Notes: generated by a model from the letters alone, not told the origin. Positions 24,247-33,326 are shown, numbered from the stretch's first letter. The stretch is 64,000 nt of DNA from Merdimmobilis hominis (GCF_021109255.1 NZ_JAJODG010000003.1); one strand, 5' to 3'. Made by a program: numbers and translations.

Positions 24247-26265
24247 ATGAAACTATCTACACAGCGTTCCCGGGTCATGCTGCTTTCTGCGGCCCTGGGG
24301 GTGGTGCTGTTCATTTATATCATCCGGCTGATGCAGCTCCAGATTGTCCAGGGAGAGGAATACTACGCCATGGTCAACCGGGGGACCGAGCGCAGCCAGG
24401 TGGTGGAAGCCGCCCGGGGCGAGATCACCGACCGGTATGGCCGGCCCTTTGCCGTCAACCGGGTGGGCTGGAATATCGTCCTGGACCGGGCGTTCCTGGA
24501 AAAGGGCAGGGAGAATGAGACCATCCTCAAGGTGATCAACATGTTGGAGGAGACTGGGGAGAGCTGGATCGACAACCTGCCCATCACTGAGGCGGCCCCT
24601 TTCCAATTCAAAGAGGGGTATGAAGCTGAAGTTGCCCGGTTGAAGAAGTTTGCCGGGGTGGGGGAGTCGGCCACGGTGGACGACGTCCTATACTGGCTGA
24701 CCACCGAGCGGTTCCACCTGGAGGAGTACGCCCCCGAGGACGCCCGGAAGATCGCCGGGGTGCGGTATGAGATGGAGCAGCGGGGCTTTTCCATCTCCAC
24801 CCCCTACACCTTTGCGGAGGATATCTCCATCACCACCGCTACCAAGATCAAGGAGCGGGGGTTTGAACTGCCCGGGGTGGACATTCAGGAAAGCGCCGTC
24901 CGGGAATACGTCAACGATGACCTGGCCCCCCACATCATCGGGCGGATTGGGCCCATCTATGCCGAGGAATACCAGGATCTCAAGGACAAGGGGTACGCCA
25001 TGAACGGCGTCATCGGCAAAGAGGGGATTGAAAAACAGTTTGAAGACCAGCTGCGGGGTCAGAACGGCACCCGGCAGATTTACTTAAATTCCCAGGGGAA
25101 TGTGGTGGAAGTCACCGAGGGAAAGACCCCGGTGCCCGGCAATACCATCATGCTGACCCTGGACCAGAAATTGCAGCAGGTGGCCAAAGACGCTTTGATC
25201 CAGGAAATCCAGCTGCTCAACGCCACAGCCCCGGTGGGCCAGGGGCGTGAGGCGGACGCCGGCGCGGTGGCGGCCATCGATGTCAAAACTGGCGAAGTGT
25301 TGGTGCTCCTCAGTTGGCCGGATTACCACCTGACCACCTACAACCAGGATTTTTCCGACCTGCTCAAGGATGAGCGGAACCCCATGTTCAACCGGGCGCT
25401 GATGGGGGAATACACCCCTGGCTCCATCTTCAAGCCCACGGTGGCCACCGCCGCCCTGGCTAGCGGAGAAATTGACGAAAGCAGCACTGTTTTCTGTGGC
25501 ATGAAGTACACCTTCTTTGACGACTACCAGCCCGGATGCCTCTCTTTCCATCGGGATATCAACGTGATCACCGCCCTTCAGAAATCCTGTAACATCTTCT
25601 TCTACGACGTGGGGCGGCGGATCGGCATCGACCGGATCAACTACTACGCCTCCAGTTTTGGCATGGGCCAGCCCACCGGCATCGAACTGCCTGAGCGGGT
25701 GGGCCGCCTCTCCTCCCCTGAATTCAGCAAAAGCGTAGGGGAGACTTGGACTGGGGGAAACGTGATCCAGGCGGCCATCGGCCAGAAGGACACCAAACTG
25801 ACCCCCTTGCAGATGGCCAACTATACCGCCACTTTGGCAAATGATGGAAAGCGGATGGAGGTAAGCATCATCAAGGCGGTGAAGGACTACACTCGGGAAG
25901 AAACCTACCAGGAACACACCCCTTCCATCCGCCAACAGGTGGATGCCTCCCAAGAGGTGTTTGACGTTGTGCGCCGCGGCATGATCGCAGCTTCCGGCGC
26001 AGGGGGAACTTCCAGCGCCACCTTTGGGAACTATCCAATTTCCGTTGCATCAAAAACAGGTACCCCTGAAACCCATCAGTTTCCAAACTCCACCTTTATC
26101 GCTTATGCCCCTGCGGACGACCCTCAGATCGCGGTGGCGGTGGTCATTGAAAAGGGTTGGCACGGCTACACCGGTGCGCCGGTGGCCAAGGCCATCTTTG
26201 ACGAGTATTTCTCCCTGAACGCCACCCCGGCACAGGTTCCCCCCAAGGGGGAGCTGCTCCCCTAA
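24247..26265 (+). CDS. mrdA: Penicillin-binding protein 2, elongation transpeptidase
   Basis: The 672-residue class B PBP has one N-terminal membrane anchor (VMLLSAALGVVLFIYIIRLM), a dimerisation/pedestal domain and a transpeptidase domain. The active-site serine is in TPGSIFKPTVA (SxxK). SCN in LQKSCNIFFYD is the second motif and KTG in VASKTGTPE the third. It cross-links peptidoglycan in lateral wall growth with MreBCD. AAAGGAGG sits five bases before the ATG, and the gene starts 15 bases after mreD. No rodA is in the window. Confidence 0.95.
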   Translation: MKLSTQRSRVMLLSAALGVVLFIYIIRLMQLQIVQGEEYYAMVNRGTERSQVVEAARGEITDRYGRPFAVNRVGWNIVLDRAFLEKGRENETILKVINMLEETGESWIDNLPITEAAPFQFKEGYEAEVARLKKFAGVGESATVDDVLYWLTTERFHLEEYAPEDARKIAGVRYEMEQRGFSISTPYTFAEDISITTATKIKERGFELPGVDIQESAVREYVNDDLAPHIIGRIGPIYAEEYQDLKDKGYAMNGVIGKEGIEKQFEDQLRGQNGTRQIYLNSQGNVVEVTEGKTPVPGNTIMLTLDQKLQQVAKDALIQEIQLLNATAPVGQGREADAGAVAAIDVKTGEVLVLLSWPDYHLTTYNQDFSDLLKDERNPMFNRALMGEYTPGSIFKPTVATAALASGEIDESSTVFCGMKYTFFDDYQPGCLSFHRDINVITALQKSCNIFFYDVGRRIGIDRINYYASSFGMGQPTGIELPERVGRLSSPEFSKSVGETWTGGNVIQAAIGQKDTKLTPLQMANYTATLANDGKRMEVSIIKAVKDYTREETYQEHTPSIRQQVDASQEVFDVVRRGMIAASGAGGTSSATFGNYPISVASKTGTPETHQFPNSTFIAYAPADDPQIAVAVVIEKGWHGYTGAPVAKAIFDEYFSLNATPAQVPPKGELLP

Positions 26266-26299
26266 CCGGCGGACAAGAAAGGATTGGGAGGGACACAAC

Positions 26300-27265
26300 A
26301 TGGCCGGAGAGGTCAAGATTATCAAAGGGATCGCCGCGGCGGCTGCGCTGGCGGCGGCATTGGCCCTCTGCCTCCTGTTGGCGCAGGACAACGAACCGCC
26401 CCAGGTCACCACAAAAACAGTGACAGTCCGGCATTATGAGGATGGGGTGGACACGGATGGGGCCCGCACCGAGCCCTACAGCGCCGCCGATTTCATTGAC
26501 ACTTACACCGACAACCGCAAAGGCAAAGATTTCACCGTTCAGTATGGGGAGGGTTACCTGGATTTTCAAGAACCTGGTACCTATGTTTTTTCCCTCCTTG
26601 TGTCGGATGAGGCGGGGAACACCGCCGTTTGCCAAGCCCAGCTGGTCATCCTGGGGGTGGGGAAGCGGGAGGCGGTCCGGGAGGAGAGATACGGCATCAA
26701 AACGGTCACCAGCGACACCGTCACCTACCGGGTGGAGCAGGATGGCAGCGTAACCGAGCTCAGCCGTGAAACCGGCGACATTGTCAAGATCAATTCCGCA
26801 GGGTTTGCCGGCGCCGCCGCGCTGGAACCGGAAGCGAGGGCGCTCCAGCCGGAACTTGCAGCCACCCGGGAGGAGATCCTGGGCATTGTCAACGATTGCC
26901 GGGCCGAGGAAGGGGTTGGCCCTCTTTTGCTGGACGAAGCCCTCTGTCAGATTGCCACAGTGCGGGCAATGGAAATCGCTTACACCGGCCAATACAGCCA
27001 TCAAAGGCCCGGCGGGCTATCCTGGAGCACCCTAAAAGAGGAGCTGGGCTACTCCCTCATCGCCCGCACCAAGCTGGGGGAGAACCTGGCCAAGGGATAC
27101 GGTGGGGTGAAAGCCGATGCCTGCGAGGGATGGATCCATTCCCCGCTCCACTACCAAAACATGGTCGACCCCGATTTTACGCGGACTGGTATTGGCAGGT
27201 ACACCCTGGGCGGCGCCACCTACTGGGCCCAGTGGTTTGCAAGCGCCGACATTGCCGGGGGATAG
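26300..27265 (+). CDS. Secreted or anchored CAP-domain protein
   Basis: The 321-residue product has an N-terminal membrane anchor or uncleaved signal (GIAAAAALAAALALCLLLAQ). An immunoglobulin-like beta domain with FSLLVSDEAGNTAVCQAQLV follows at about residues 60-125. The C-terminal CAP (SCP/PR1) domain from about residue 190 includes ILGIVNDCRAEEGVGPLLLD and LGENLAKGYGG. CAP proteins in Clostridia are extracellular, with unclear roles in wall binding or lipid binding. It is 34 bases after PBP2, so it may share that transcript and act at the cell surface. Confidence 0.82.
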   Translation: MAGEVKIIKGIAAAAALAAALALCLLLAQDNEPPQVTTKTVTVRHYEDGVDTDGARTEPYSAADFIDTYTDNRKGKDFTVQYGEGYLDFQEPGTYVFSLLVSDEAGNTAVCQAQLVILGVGKREAVREERYGIKTVTSDTVTYRVEQDGSVTELSRETGDIVKINSAGFAGAAALEPEARALQPELAATREEILGIVNDCRAEEGVGPLLLDEALCQIATVRAMEIAYTGQYSHQRPGGLSWSTLKEELGYSLIARTKLGENLAKGYGGVKADACEGWIHSPLHYQNMVDPDFTRTGIGRYTLGGATYWAQWFASADIAGG

Positions 27266-27355
27266 CCATTCTTCTAAAAGAGGAAGGAAATCCTGCGAAT
27301 TGGATAAAAATCCCGCCAAAATGTGTAGAACCGGGAAAAATAATCACCGAAACTA

Positions 27356-27385
27356 TTGTTATTTTAGGGAAAAGCATGCTACAAT
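27356..27385 (+). promoter_or_regulatory. Promoter of the MinD-like gene
   Basis: TTGTTA (27356-27361) and TACAAT (27380-27385) are 18 bases apart, and the -10 is extended as TGCTACAAT. The leader of about 170 bases contains GGAAA and TTTCC arms around a small hairpin (27409-27438), faintly like the leader family described in the findings. Confidence 0.55.
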
Positions 27386-27561
27386 GATTCTATAGCAGTC
27401 CCTATGGGGGAAATTCAGCTCGGCTTGAGGGGCTTTCCAAAGCGGCGCCGTGTTTTTTGACCTCCATTGGGACAAATATTTGAGCAATGTGTAACTGGTA
27501 CAGCCATCCAGGTTATCTCCCCAAAAGCCAGGGAAGGGTTTGCTTGGGCCAGAAAGGAACG

Positions 27562-28302
27562 ATGCAGTTGGCGCAGACAATTCTAGTGACCTCCGGCAAG
27601 GGCGGGGTGGGAAAATCTACCGTGTCGGTGCTGTTGGGGGCGGCCCTGGCCCAGGCGGGCAAGCGGGTCCTCCTGCTGGAGATGGACAGTGGCCTGAGAG
27701 GCATGGACATTATGCTGGGGGTGCAGGATGAGACGGTCTACGACCTCTCGGATGTGCTGACCCGCCGCTGTGAACCCATCAAGGCCATGGCGGCCTGCCC
27801 CTACATGCAGGGGCTGTATCTGCTGCCCGCCCCATATGACCACTGTTTTATCCCAGATCAAGGGGATTTGATCCGCCTGACCCGGGGCTTGGCCCATCAC
27901 TTTGATTACCTATTGGTGGACACGCCCGCTGGGCTGGGCCGCAATTTCCAGGCCGCAGCCGCAGTGGCGGACCGTGCCCTTTTGGTCGTCACCCCCGACC
28001 CCATCTGTGTGCGGGACGGCCGAAAAGTCGCTGATACGCTGGAGGCCCTCGGCGTGGGGGATATCCGCCTCGTTATCAACAAAGTGACGCCCCAGCTGGC
28101 AAAGATGAAGATGCTCCCTGACCTGGATGCAGTTATCGACGGGGTGGGGGTGCAGTTAATCGGGGTCATTCCCCAGGAGAATCAGGTGATGGAGATCACC
28201 GCCAAGGGCAGGCCCCTGCCCAATTCCACCGTTTGCCATCGGGTGTTCGCCAATCTGGCTGGGCGGATCGAGGGAAAGTACATTCCCTTGGCGATCGGTT
28301 GA
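27562..28302 (+). CDS. MinD/ParA-type ATPase
   Basis: The 246-residue protein has the deviant Walker A motif TSGKGGVGKSTVSV near its N-terminus, the MinD-like DSGLRGMDIMLG, and the Walker B-type YLLVDTPAGLG. It resembles MinD most closely, the ATPase that positions MinC at the poles. Its C-terminus (RIEGKYIPLAIG) lacks a clear MinD amphipathic membrane helix, and no minC or minE is nearby. A MinD paralogue or another positioning ATPase is thus possible. The start ATG at 27562 has AAAGGA three or four bases upstream; the open frame extends to 27487 without a better site. Confidence 0.8.
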   Translation: MQLAQTILVTSGKGGVGKSTVSVLLGAALAQAGKRVLLLEMDSGLRGMDIMLGVQDETVYDLSDVLTRRCEPIKAMAACPYMQGLYLLPAPYDHCFIPDQGDLIRLTRGLAHHFDYLLVDTPAGLGRNFQAAAAVADRALLVVTPDPICVRDGRKVADTLEALGVGDIRLVINKVTPQLAKMKMLPDLDAVIDGVGVQLIGVIPQENQVMEITAKGRPLPNSTVCHRVFANLAGRIEGKYIPLAIG

Positions 28303-28320
28303 CTTTTTTGGAAAAAAGGC

Positions 28321-28349
28321 TTTCAAAACAGGAAGAAATCGTTTATACT
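28321..28349 (+). promoter_or_regulatory. Promoter of mgsA
   Basis: TTTCAA (28321-28326) and TATACT (28344-28349) are 17 bases apart, about 30 bases before the mgsA start. Confidence 0.55.
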
Positions 28350-28378
28350 AGACTGTGTGTAACGGGAGGGAATCCATC

Positions 28379-28783
28379 ATGAACATCGCACTGATTGCCC
28401 ATGACTCAAAAAAAGAGCTGATGGTACAGTTCTGTATCGCTTACTGCGGCATTCTCAGCAGGCACAGCATCTGCGCCACCGGCACCACTGGCAAATTGGT
28501 CTCCGAGGCGACCGGCCTTCCGGTGTTCCGCTTTTTGAGCGGCGGCCAAGGCGGCGGCCAACAGATTGCTGCCCGCATCCAGTGCAATGAAATTGACCTG
28601 CTCTTGTTCCTGCGGGACCCCATCTCCACCCGGTCAACCGACCCGGAGGAGGCAAACCTGCTTCGGCTGTGTGATGTCCACAACATCCCGGCGGCGACCA
28701 ACATCGCCACAGCAGAAGCGTTGATCCACGCGCTGGATCGGGGTGACCTGGACTGGAGAAATATTGTAAACCCCAAGAGATAG
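28379..28783 (+). CDS. mgsA: Methylglyoxal synthase
   Basis: The 134-residue enzyme converts dihydroxyacetone phosphate to methylglyoxal and phosphate, a bypass of lower glycolysis under phosphate stress. IALIAHDSKKELMVQF is the phosphate-binding start, ATGTTGKLVSEATGLPV contains the phosphate loop, and GGQGGGQQIAARI with LLLFLRDPIS complete the catalytic region. GGGAGGG is nine or ten bases before the ATG. The stop is followed directly by the T-box leader, so some hisS-aspS transcription may come from readthrough. Confidence 0.93.
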   Translation: MNIALIAHDSKKELMVQFCIAYCGILSRHSICATGTTGKLVSEATGLPVFRFLSGGQGGGQQIAARIQCNEIDLLLFLRDPISTRSTDPEEANLLRLCDVHNIPAATNIATAEALIHALDRGDLDWRNIVNPKR

Positions 28784-28804
28784 TTCTCTTCTTGTATAGA
28801 TGGA

Positions 28805-29061
28805 AACGGCGCTGACGCGGGAATAGTAGCGCTGCGAACCGCCACAGAGAATGGCCCGGCTGCTGAGAGGGCCAGCGGAATTTGCAGTGGGAAGGACACC
28901 CGCCGAGCTGGCAAGGTGAGCGTTGCGCAAGCCCTGCCCGTGTCCCCTTTGCGTTAAAAAGGGCAAAAGTGAGGCGGCGCTGTCCGCCTAAGCAGGGTGG
29001 CACCGCGTGGAATTTTCCTCGTCCCTTCTGTGCATTGGGCACAGGGAGACGGGGATTTTTT
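28805..29061 (+). promoter_or_regulatory. T-box riboswitch controlling hisS-aspS
   Basis: The diagnostic T-box sequence AGGGTGGCACCGCG is at 28994-29007, followed by a terminator (29014-29061) with TTTTTT. Stem I can be drawn: GCGGG (28819-28823) pairs with CCCGC (28898-28902), CTGC and CCGC pair with GCAG and GCGG further in, and an AGAGAA loop-E motif and a distal TGGCCC/GGGCCA hairpin sit above. In the specifier loop the 3' strand reads GGGAAGGACA; GAC (28895-28897) followed by A is in the canonical specifier position, which reads aspartate. Uncharged tRNA-Asp would favour antitermination into hisS-aspS. No separate strong promoter is seen. Confidence 0.93.
29014..29061 (+). terminator. 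T-box terminator
   Basis: TCCTCGTCCC pairs imperfectly with GGAGACGGGGA, topped by CTGTGC/GCACAG, followed by TTTTTT. The 5' arm overlaps the sequence that would form the antiterminator with the T-box. Confidence 0.85.
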
Positions 29062-29160
29062 ATCGTTGCGGCCCCTGCGGCAAGCCCCCTATGGTTCCCA
29101 TCGCCGCCTGGCGGCGTTTTGGATATATTTATAACGAAAACAGAAAGGATTTGAGAATAG

Positions 29161-30495
29161 ATGGCATTGCTGACCAAACGACCCAAGGGCACCCAGGATT
29201 TCCTGCCGGACCGCACTGGAAAGCTGCAATACCTGGAGAGCACCCTTCTGGGCACTGCCAAACTGTATGGTTTTGGGGAGATCCGCACCCCGGTATTTGA
29301 ACACACCGAGCTGTTCACCCGGTCGGTGGGGGACACCACCGATGTGGTGCAGAAGGAGATGTACACCTTCAATGACAAAAAGGGCCGCTCGGTCACCCTA
29401 AAGCCGGAGGGCACCGCTGGGGTAGTGCGGGCAGCGGTGGAAAACGGCCTCCTTAATGAGGCCCTGCCCCTCAAACTCAGCTATGTGACCCCCTGTTTCC
29501 GGTATGAGAACACCCAGGAGGGCCGGTACCGCCAATTCCATCAGTTTGGAGTGGAGGTGTTGGGGGCAAAATCCCCCAGCGCAGACGCTGAGGTGATCAG
29601 CCTTATCCACGAGTGCCTGTCGGTGCTGGAGGTGGAAAACCTGACCTTGGAGATCAACTCCATCGGTTGCCCCAACTGCCGGCCCAGCTACCACGCCGCA
29701 CTGAAGGAGTATTTCTCCCAGTATACCGACCGGCTCTGCCCCACCTGTTTGGAGCGGCTGGACAAGAACCCCCTGCGCATCCTGGACTGCAAATGCCCCG
29801 AGTGCAAGGAGATCGCCAAAGGGGCTCCAGTGGTGCTGGACTTCCTCTGCGACGACTGCCGCACCCACTTTGAAGGGCTGAAGCAGCGGCTTGCTGCTAT
29901 GGAAATCCCCTATACCATCGACCCCACCATCGTCCGCGGGCTGGATTACTACACCAAGACGGTGTTTGAGTTTGTCTCCAACCAGATCGGCGCCCAAGGC
30001 ACTGTCTGCGGCGGCGGCCGGTATGACGGCTTGGTGGAGGAGGTGGGCGGACCCGCCACCTGCGGGCTGGGCTTTGCCATCGGCCTGGAGCGGCTTTTGG
30101 CGGTGATGGAAGCCGGGGGCTGTGAATTCCCCCAGGAACGCCCCTGCGACCTGTACATCGCCCCCATGGGGGAGGCCGCATCCATTGAGGCGCTGCGCCT
30201 GGTCACCCAGCTCCGTCAGGAGGGTTTTGTGGCTGAGACCGACACGGTGGGCCGCAGCCTGAAAGCCCAAATGAAGTACGCCGACAAAATCGGGGCGGCG
30301 TACACCTTGGTGCTGGGGGACAACGAGCTGGCGGCAGGCAAAGCCAACCTGAAACGGATGGCCGACGGCCAGCAGCAGGAAGTGGAGCTCTGCCAGCTGA
30401 CCGACGCCCTGTATGCCCGGCTGTTTGAGCAGATCGGCGAGGCGGGCCCCGTTCTGGAGGGCCTGCTTGGCCAGATGAACCCGGTGGAATTGTAA
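29161..30495 (+). CDS. hisS: Histidyl-tRNA synthetase
   Basis: The 444-residue class II synthetase charges tRNA-His. Motif 1 lies near the start (KGTQDFLPD opens the family). Motif 2 is CFRYENTQEGRYRQFHQFGV, the HisA motif is VRGLDYYTKTVFEF, and motif 3 is GLGFAIGLERLL. A cysteine-rich insertion of four CxxC pairs (CPNC, CPTC, CPEC, CDDC, about residues 168-225) could bind zinc and is seen in many clostridial enzymes. The ribosome site AAAGGA lies rather far (eleven bases) from the ATG. It is cotranscribed with aspS under the T-box. Confidence 0.97.
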   Translation: MALLTKRPKGTQDFLPDRTGKLQYLESTLLGTAKLYGFGEIRTPVFEHTELFTRSVGDTTDVVQKEMYTFNDKKGRSVTLKPEGTAGVVRAAVENGLLNEALPLKLSYVTPCFRYENTQEGRYRQFHQFGVEVLGAKSPSADAEVISLIHECLSVLEVENLTLEINSIGCPNCRPSYHAALKEYFSQYTDRLCPTCLERLDKNPLRILDCKCPECKEIAKGAPVVLDFLCDDCRTHFEGLKQRLAAMEIPYTIDPTIVRGLDYYTKTVFEFVSNQIGAQGTVCGGGRYDGLVEEVGGPATCGLGFAIGLERLLAVMEAGGCEFPQERPCDLYIAPMGEAASIEALRLVTQLRQEGFVAETDTVGRSLKAQMKYADKIGAAYTLVLGDNELAAGKANLKRMADGQQQEVELCQLTDALYARLFEQIGEAGPVLEGLLGQMNPVEL

Positions 30496-30525
30496 CGATT
30501 TAGCTGCAAAGGAGTGCAATACATT

Positions 30526-32319
30526 ATGGCAGATACTATGCAAGGGCTCAAACGAACCCATTATTGCGGGGAGGTGCTCCCCAGCCTCATCGGTGAGACG
30601 GTTGTGGTCACCGGTTGGGTGCAAAAGACAAGGGATCTGGGCAACCTGGTGTTTATCGACCTGCGGGACCGCACCGGTATCGTCCAGCTGGCTTTTAACG
30701 ACGGCACCCAGCGGGAGATTTTTGAGAAAGCCGCTGCTGCCCGGGCGGAGTTTGTGCTGATGGCCAAGGGCCTGGTCCGCCGCCGGGAGTCGGTCAACAC
30801 CGAGATTCCCACTGGCGAGGTGGAAGTCTATGTGGACGACCTGCGGGTGCTGGCCAAATCCCAGACGCCGCCCTTTGAGATCGTCAACGACACCAACGTC
30901 AAAGAGGAGCTGCGGCTAAAATACCGCTACCTGGACCTGCGCCGCCCAGTGATGCAAAACGCCATCATGATGCGGCACAAGATCGTCAAGGTGGCCCGTG
31001 ACTACTATGACAACAACGGGTTTTTGGAGATTGAGACCCCCATCCTCATCAAATCCACCCCCGAAGGCGCCCGGGACTACCTGGTGCCCTCCCGGGTGCA
31101 CCCCGGCAAATTCTTTGCCCTGCCCCAGTCCCCCCAGCTGTACAAACAGATCCTGATGCTTTCCGGTTATGACCGGTACATGCAGATCGCCCGTTGCTTC
31201 CGGGACGAGGACCTGCGGGCCGACCGCCAGCCCGAATTCACCCAGATCGACCTGGAGATGTCCTTTGTAGACGAAGAGGACGTGATGACCGTCAACGAAG
31301 GGTTTGTCAAAGAGGTGTTCCACAAGGTTTTGAGCGTGGAGGTGAAGACCCCCTTTAAGCGCCTGTGCTACGACGAGGCCATGAGCCGCTATGGCAGCGA
31401 TAAGCCGGATACCCGCTTTGGCCTGGAGCTGGTGGACCTCTCCGATCTGCTGAAAAACTGCGAGTTCAAGGTGTTCGCCGGTGCTCTGGCGGAGGGCGGA
31501 AGCGTCCGGGGCATCAATGTGAAAGGTGCGGCGGCTACCCTCACCCGCAAAGAGATCGACAAGCTGACCGACTTTGTCAAAACCTACCGGGCTAAGGGCT
31601 TGGCCTTTACCCGCCTGACCGCTGAGGCCGAGTCCTCCTCCTATGAGAAATTCCTCACCGAGGAGGAGAAAACCGCCATCCGCACCGCCTTGGGCGCAGA
31701 GACCGGCGATGTCCTCCTCTTGGTGGCCGATGGCAAAAACAAGGTGGTTTTCGACAGCCTGGGCGCCCTGCGCGGCCATCTGGCCCGCAAGTTGGACCTC
31801 ATCCAGCCCGGCACCTTTGACTTCTTGTGGGTCACCGACTTCCCCATGTACGAGTGGAGCGAAGAAGAGAACCGGTTTATGGCGATGCACCATCCCTTCA
31901 CCTCCCCCAAGCTGGAGGACCTGGACAAAATGGCCAGCGGCGACCTGGGCCATGTCTATGCCCGGGCCTACGACATGGTGCTCAACGGCACCGAGCTGGG
32001 CGGTGGTTCCATCCGGATCAACGACCCGGACATTCAGAGCAAGGTGTTCTCCGCCTTGGGCTTCACCGAGGAGGAGGCGCAGGAGCGGTTCGGCTTCCTG
32101 CTCAATGCCTTCCAATACGGTGTGCCCCCCCACGGCGGTATGGCCTACGGTCTGGATCGCCTGGTGATGTTGATGCTGGGCAAGGACTCTATCAAAGACG
32201 TCATCGCCTTCCCCAAAGTGCAGAATTCCAGCGAGTTGATGACCATGTGCCCCTCTGCTGTAGAGGAGAAAAACCTGCGGGAGCTGTCCATCGCCGTCAC
32301 CGCCACCGAGGAAGAATAA
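30526..32319 (+). CDS. aspS: Aspartyl-tRNA synthetase
   Basis: The 597-residue bacterial-type enzyme has an N-terminal OB-fold anticodon-binding domain (VVVTGWVQKTRDLGNLVFID), the class II catalytic core, and the bacterial GAD insertion. The FALPQSPQLYKQILMLSG block, motif 2 RCFRDEDLRADRQPEFTQ and motif 3 GMAYGLDRLVMLML are intact. AAGGAG is eleven bases before the ATG at 30526; a GTG at 30514 overlaps that site and is unlikely. It starts 30 bases after hisS and ends at a strong terminator. Whether it also charges tRNA-Asn cannot be seen; no gatCAB genes are in the window. Confidence 0.97.
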   Translation: MADTMQGLKRTHYCGEVLPSLIGETVVVTGWVQKTRDLGNLVFIDLRDRTGIVQLAFNDGTQREIFEKAAAARAEFVLMAKGLVRRRESVNTEIPTGEVEVYVDDLRVLAKSQTPPFEIVNDTNVKEELRLKYRYLDLRRPVMQNAIMMRHKIVKVARDYYDNNGFLEIETPILIKSTPEGARDYLVPSRVHPGKFFALPQSPQLYKQILMLSGYDRYMQIARCFRDEDLRADRQPEFTQIDLEMSFVDEEDVMTVNEGFVKEVFHKVLSVEVKTPFKRLCYDEAMSRYGSDKPDTRFGLELVDLSDLLKNCEFKVFAGALAEGGSVRGINVKGAAATLTRKEIDKLTDFVKTYRAKGLAFTRLTAEAESSSYEKFLTEEEKTAIRTALGAETGDVLLLVADGKNKVVFDSLGALRGHLARKLDLIQPGTFDFLWVTDFPMYEWSEEENRFMAMHHPFTSPKLEDLDKMASGDLGHVYARAYDMVLNGTELGGGSIRINDPDIQSKVFSALGFTEEEAQERFGFLLNAFQYGVPPHGGMAYGLDRLVMLMLGKDSIKDVIAFPKVQNSSELMTMCPSAVEEKNLRELSIAVTATEEE

Positions 32320-32334
32320 ACAATACTTCGAAAA

Positions 32335-32378
32335 AAGCAAACCGCCCGCGCCTTACTTTGGCGCGGGCGGTTTTTTAC
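32335..32378. terminator. Bidirectional terminator between aspS and sdpI
   Basis: AACCGCCCGCGCC pairs with GGCGCGGGCGGTT over thirteen base pairs, with T-rich sequence on both sides in the matching orientations. Confidence 0.9.
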
Positions 32379-32391
32379 GAAAAATAGGGGG

Positions 32392-33042
32392 TTATTGCCC
32401 CCCGGTCTCCTGCTGGTACCAGCGGTAGCTCATAACGGCGGGGATGAGGGTAGCGGCAATCAGTGAGCCAAACACCAGAAAAAGGGATACCGCCTGGGGG
32501 GTGAAAGCCCCGATTAAACTGACTGCCCCCGCGGCGAACATCAGCCGGCCAGCCAGCCGGTGGGTGCGGTTCCATACGGTTTCGCTGGATAAAGTCCAGG
32601 GGGTTTTGACGCCGCAGAAATAGTTCTGCCGGAACTTGGGCATCTGGTTGCCGATGAAGAGGAAGAGCGCCGCCATCAGGAAGATGACTACCCGGCGCAC
32701 CTCCACCGTGCCGGGCCGCAGCCCTTCGGTGAGGACAATGCCAACCATTACCGTCAGAAAAACCATCATCATGCACTGGAATCCCTGGTAAGCTTCGCCG
32801 AATTTGGCGTAGTTGCGGCGGCGGGGGTCAATTTTGGGGAGCACCGAGAACATGGCGCAGAAGAGGGGGGCCATTCCGGCGATGATCCAGATATGCCATT
32901 TGGGTTCATACCTTACCTGACCGCCAAAATCCCACTGCATGGGCAGTTGATCCGGGAGGCGGGAATACAGGGCGGCCACTGCCACTGCGGGGAGAAAGGC
33001 CAAGATCCAAGCCAGGATTTGATAGTTACGATTCTGTTTCAT
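32392..33042 (-). CDS. SdpI-family membrane protein
   Basis: The 216-residue protein has about six membrane segments. The N-terminal half matches DUF1648 (LYSRLPDQLPMQWDFGGQVR), and the C-terminal half the SdpI repeat (QNYFCGVKTPWTLSSETVWN, then RTHRLAGRLMFAAGA). In Bacillus, SdpI is the immunity protein against the SdpC toxin and also sequesters SdpR. Its start overlaps the ArsR-type gene by 17 bases, the normal sdpRI arrangement. No sdpC-like toxin is in the window, so it may be a general stress or defence module. Confidence 0.85.
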   Translation of the reverse strand: MKQNRNYQILAWILAFLPAVAVAALYSRLPDQLPMQWDFGGQVRYEPKWHIWIIAGMAPLFCAMFSVLPKIDPRRRNYAKFGEAYQGFQCMMMVFLTVMVGIVLTEGLRPGTVEVRRVVIFLMAALFLFIGNQMPKFRQNYFCGVKTPWTLSSETVWNRTHRLAGRLMFAAGAVSLIGAFTPQAVSLFLVFGSLIAATLIPAVMSYRWYQQETGGQ

Positions 33043-33310
33043 CGGTTTGTTCTCCTTTCAAGCTGGAAATCCATTCCAAAATTTCATCGAGGACGGATAG
33101 GTTGAGTTCATAATAAATGTATTTCCCCCGTTTTTCGTCCAGGATGAGCCCTGCGTCCCGCAGGATGGACAGATGATGGGAGATGGTCGCCCCAGTGCTG
33201 GAAAAATGGGAAGAGAGATCCCCGGCGGACATCTCGCCGTCCCGCAGCAGGCGCAGGATCTCCCGCCTAGTGGGGTCGGAGAGTGCTTTGAAAGTTTGCT
33301 GGAACCCCAT
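33026..33310 (-). CDS. ArsR-family repressor, SdpR-like
   Basis: The 94-residue winged-helix protein has FKALSDPTRREILRLLRDGE, the ArsR family opening, and TGATISHHLSILRDAGLILD as the recognition helix region. It has no cysteine, so it is not a metal sensor. With sdpI downstream it fits SdpR, an autorepressor freed or trapped by the membrane partner. AGG lies seven bases before the ATG. Its promoter (33355-33383) is flanked by two related operator-like sites. Confidence 0.87.
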   Translation of the reverse strand: MGFQQTFKALSDPTRREILRLLRDGEMSAGDLSSHFSSTGATISHHLSILRDAGLILDEKRGKYIYYELNLSVLDEILEWISSLKGEQTDETES

Positions 33311-33326
33311 AGTCTCACCTCATTTC

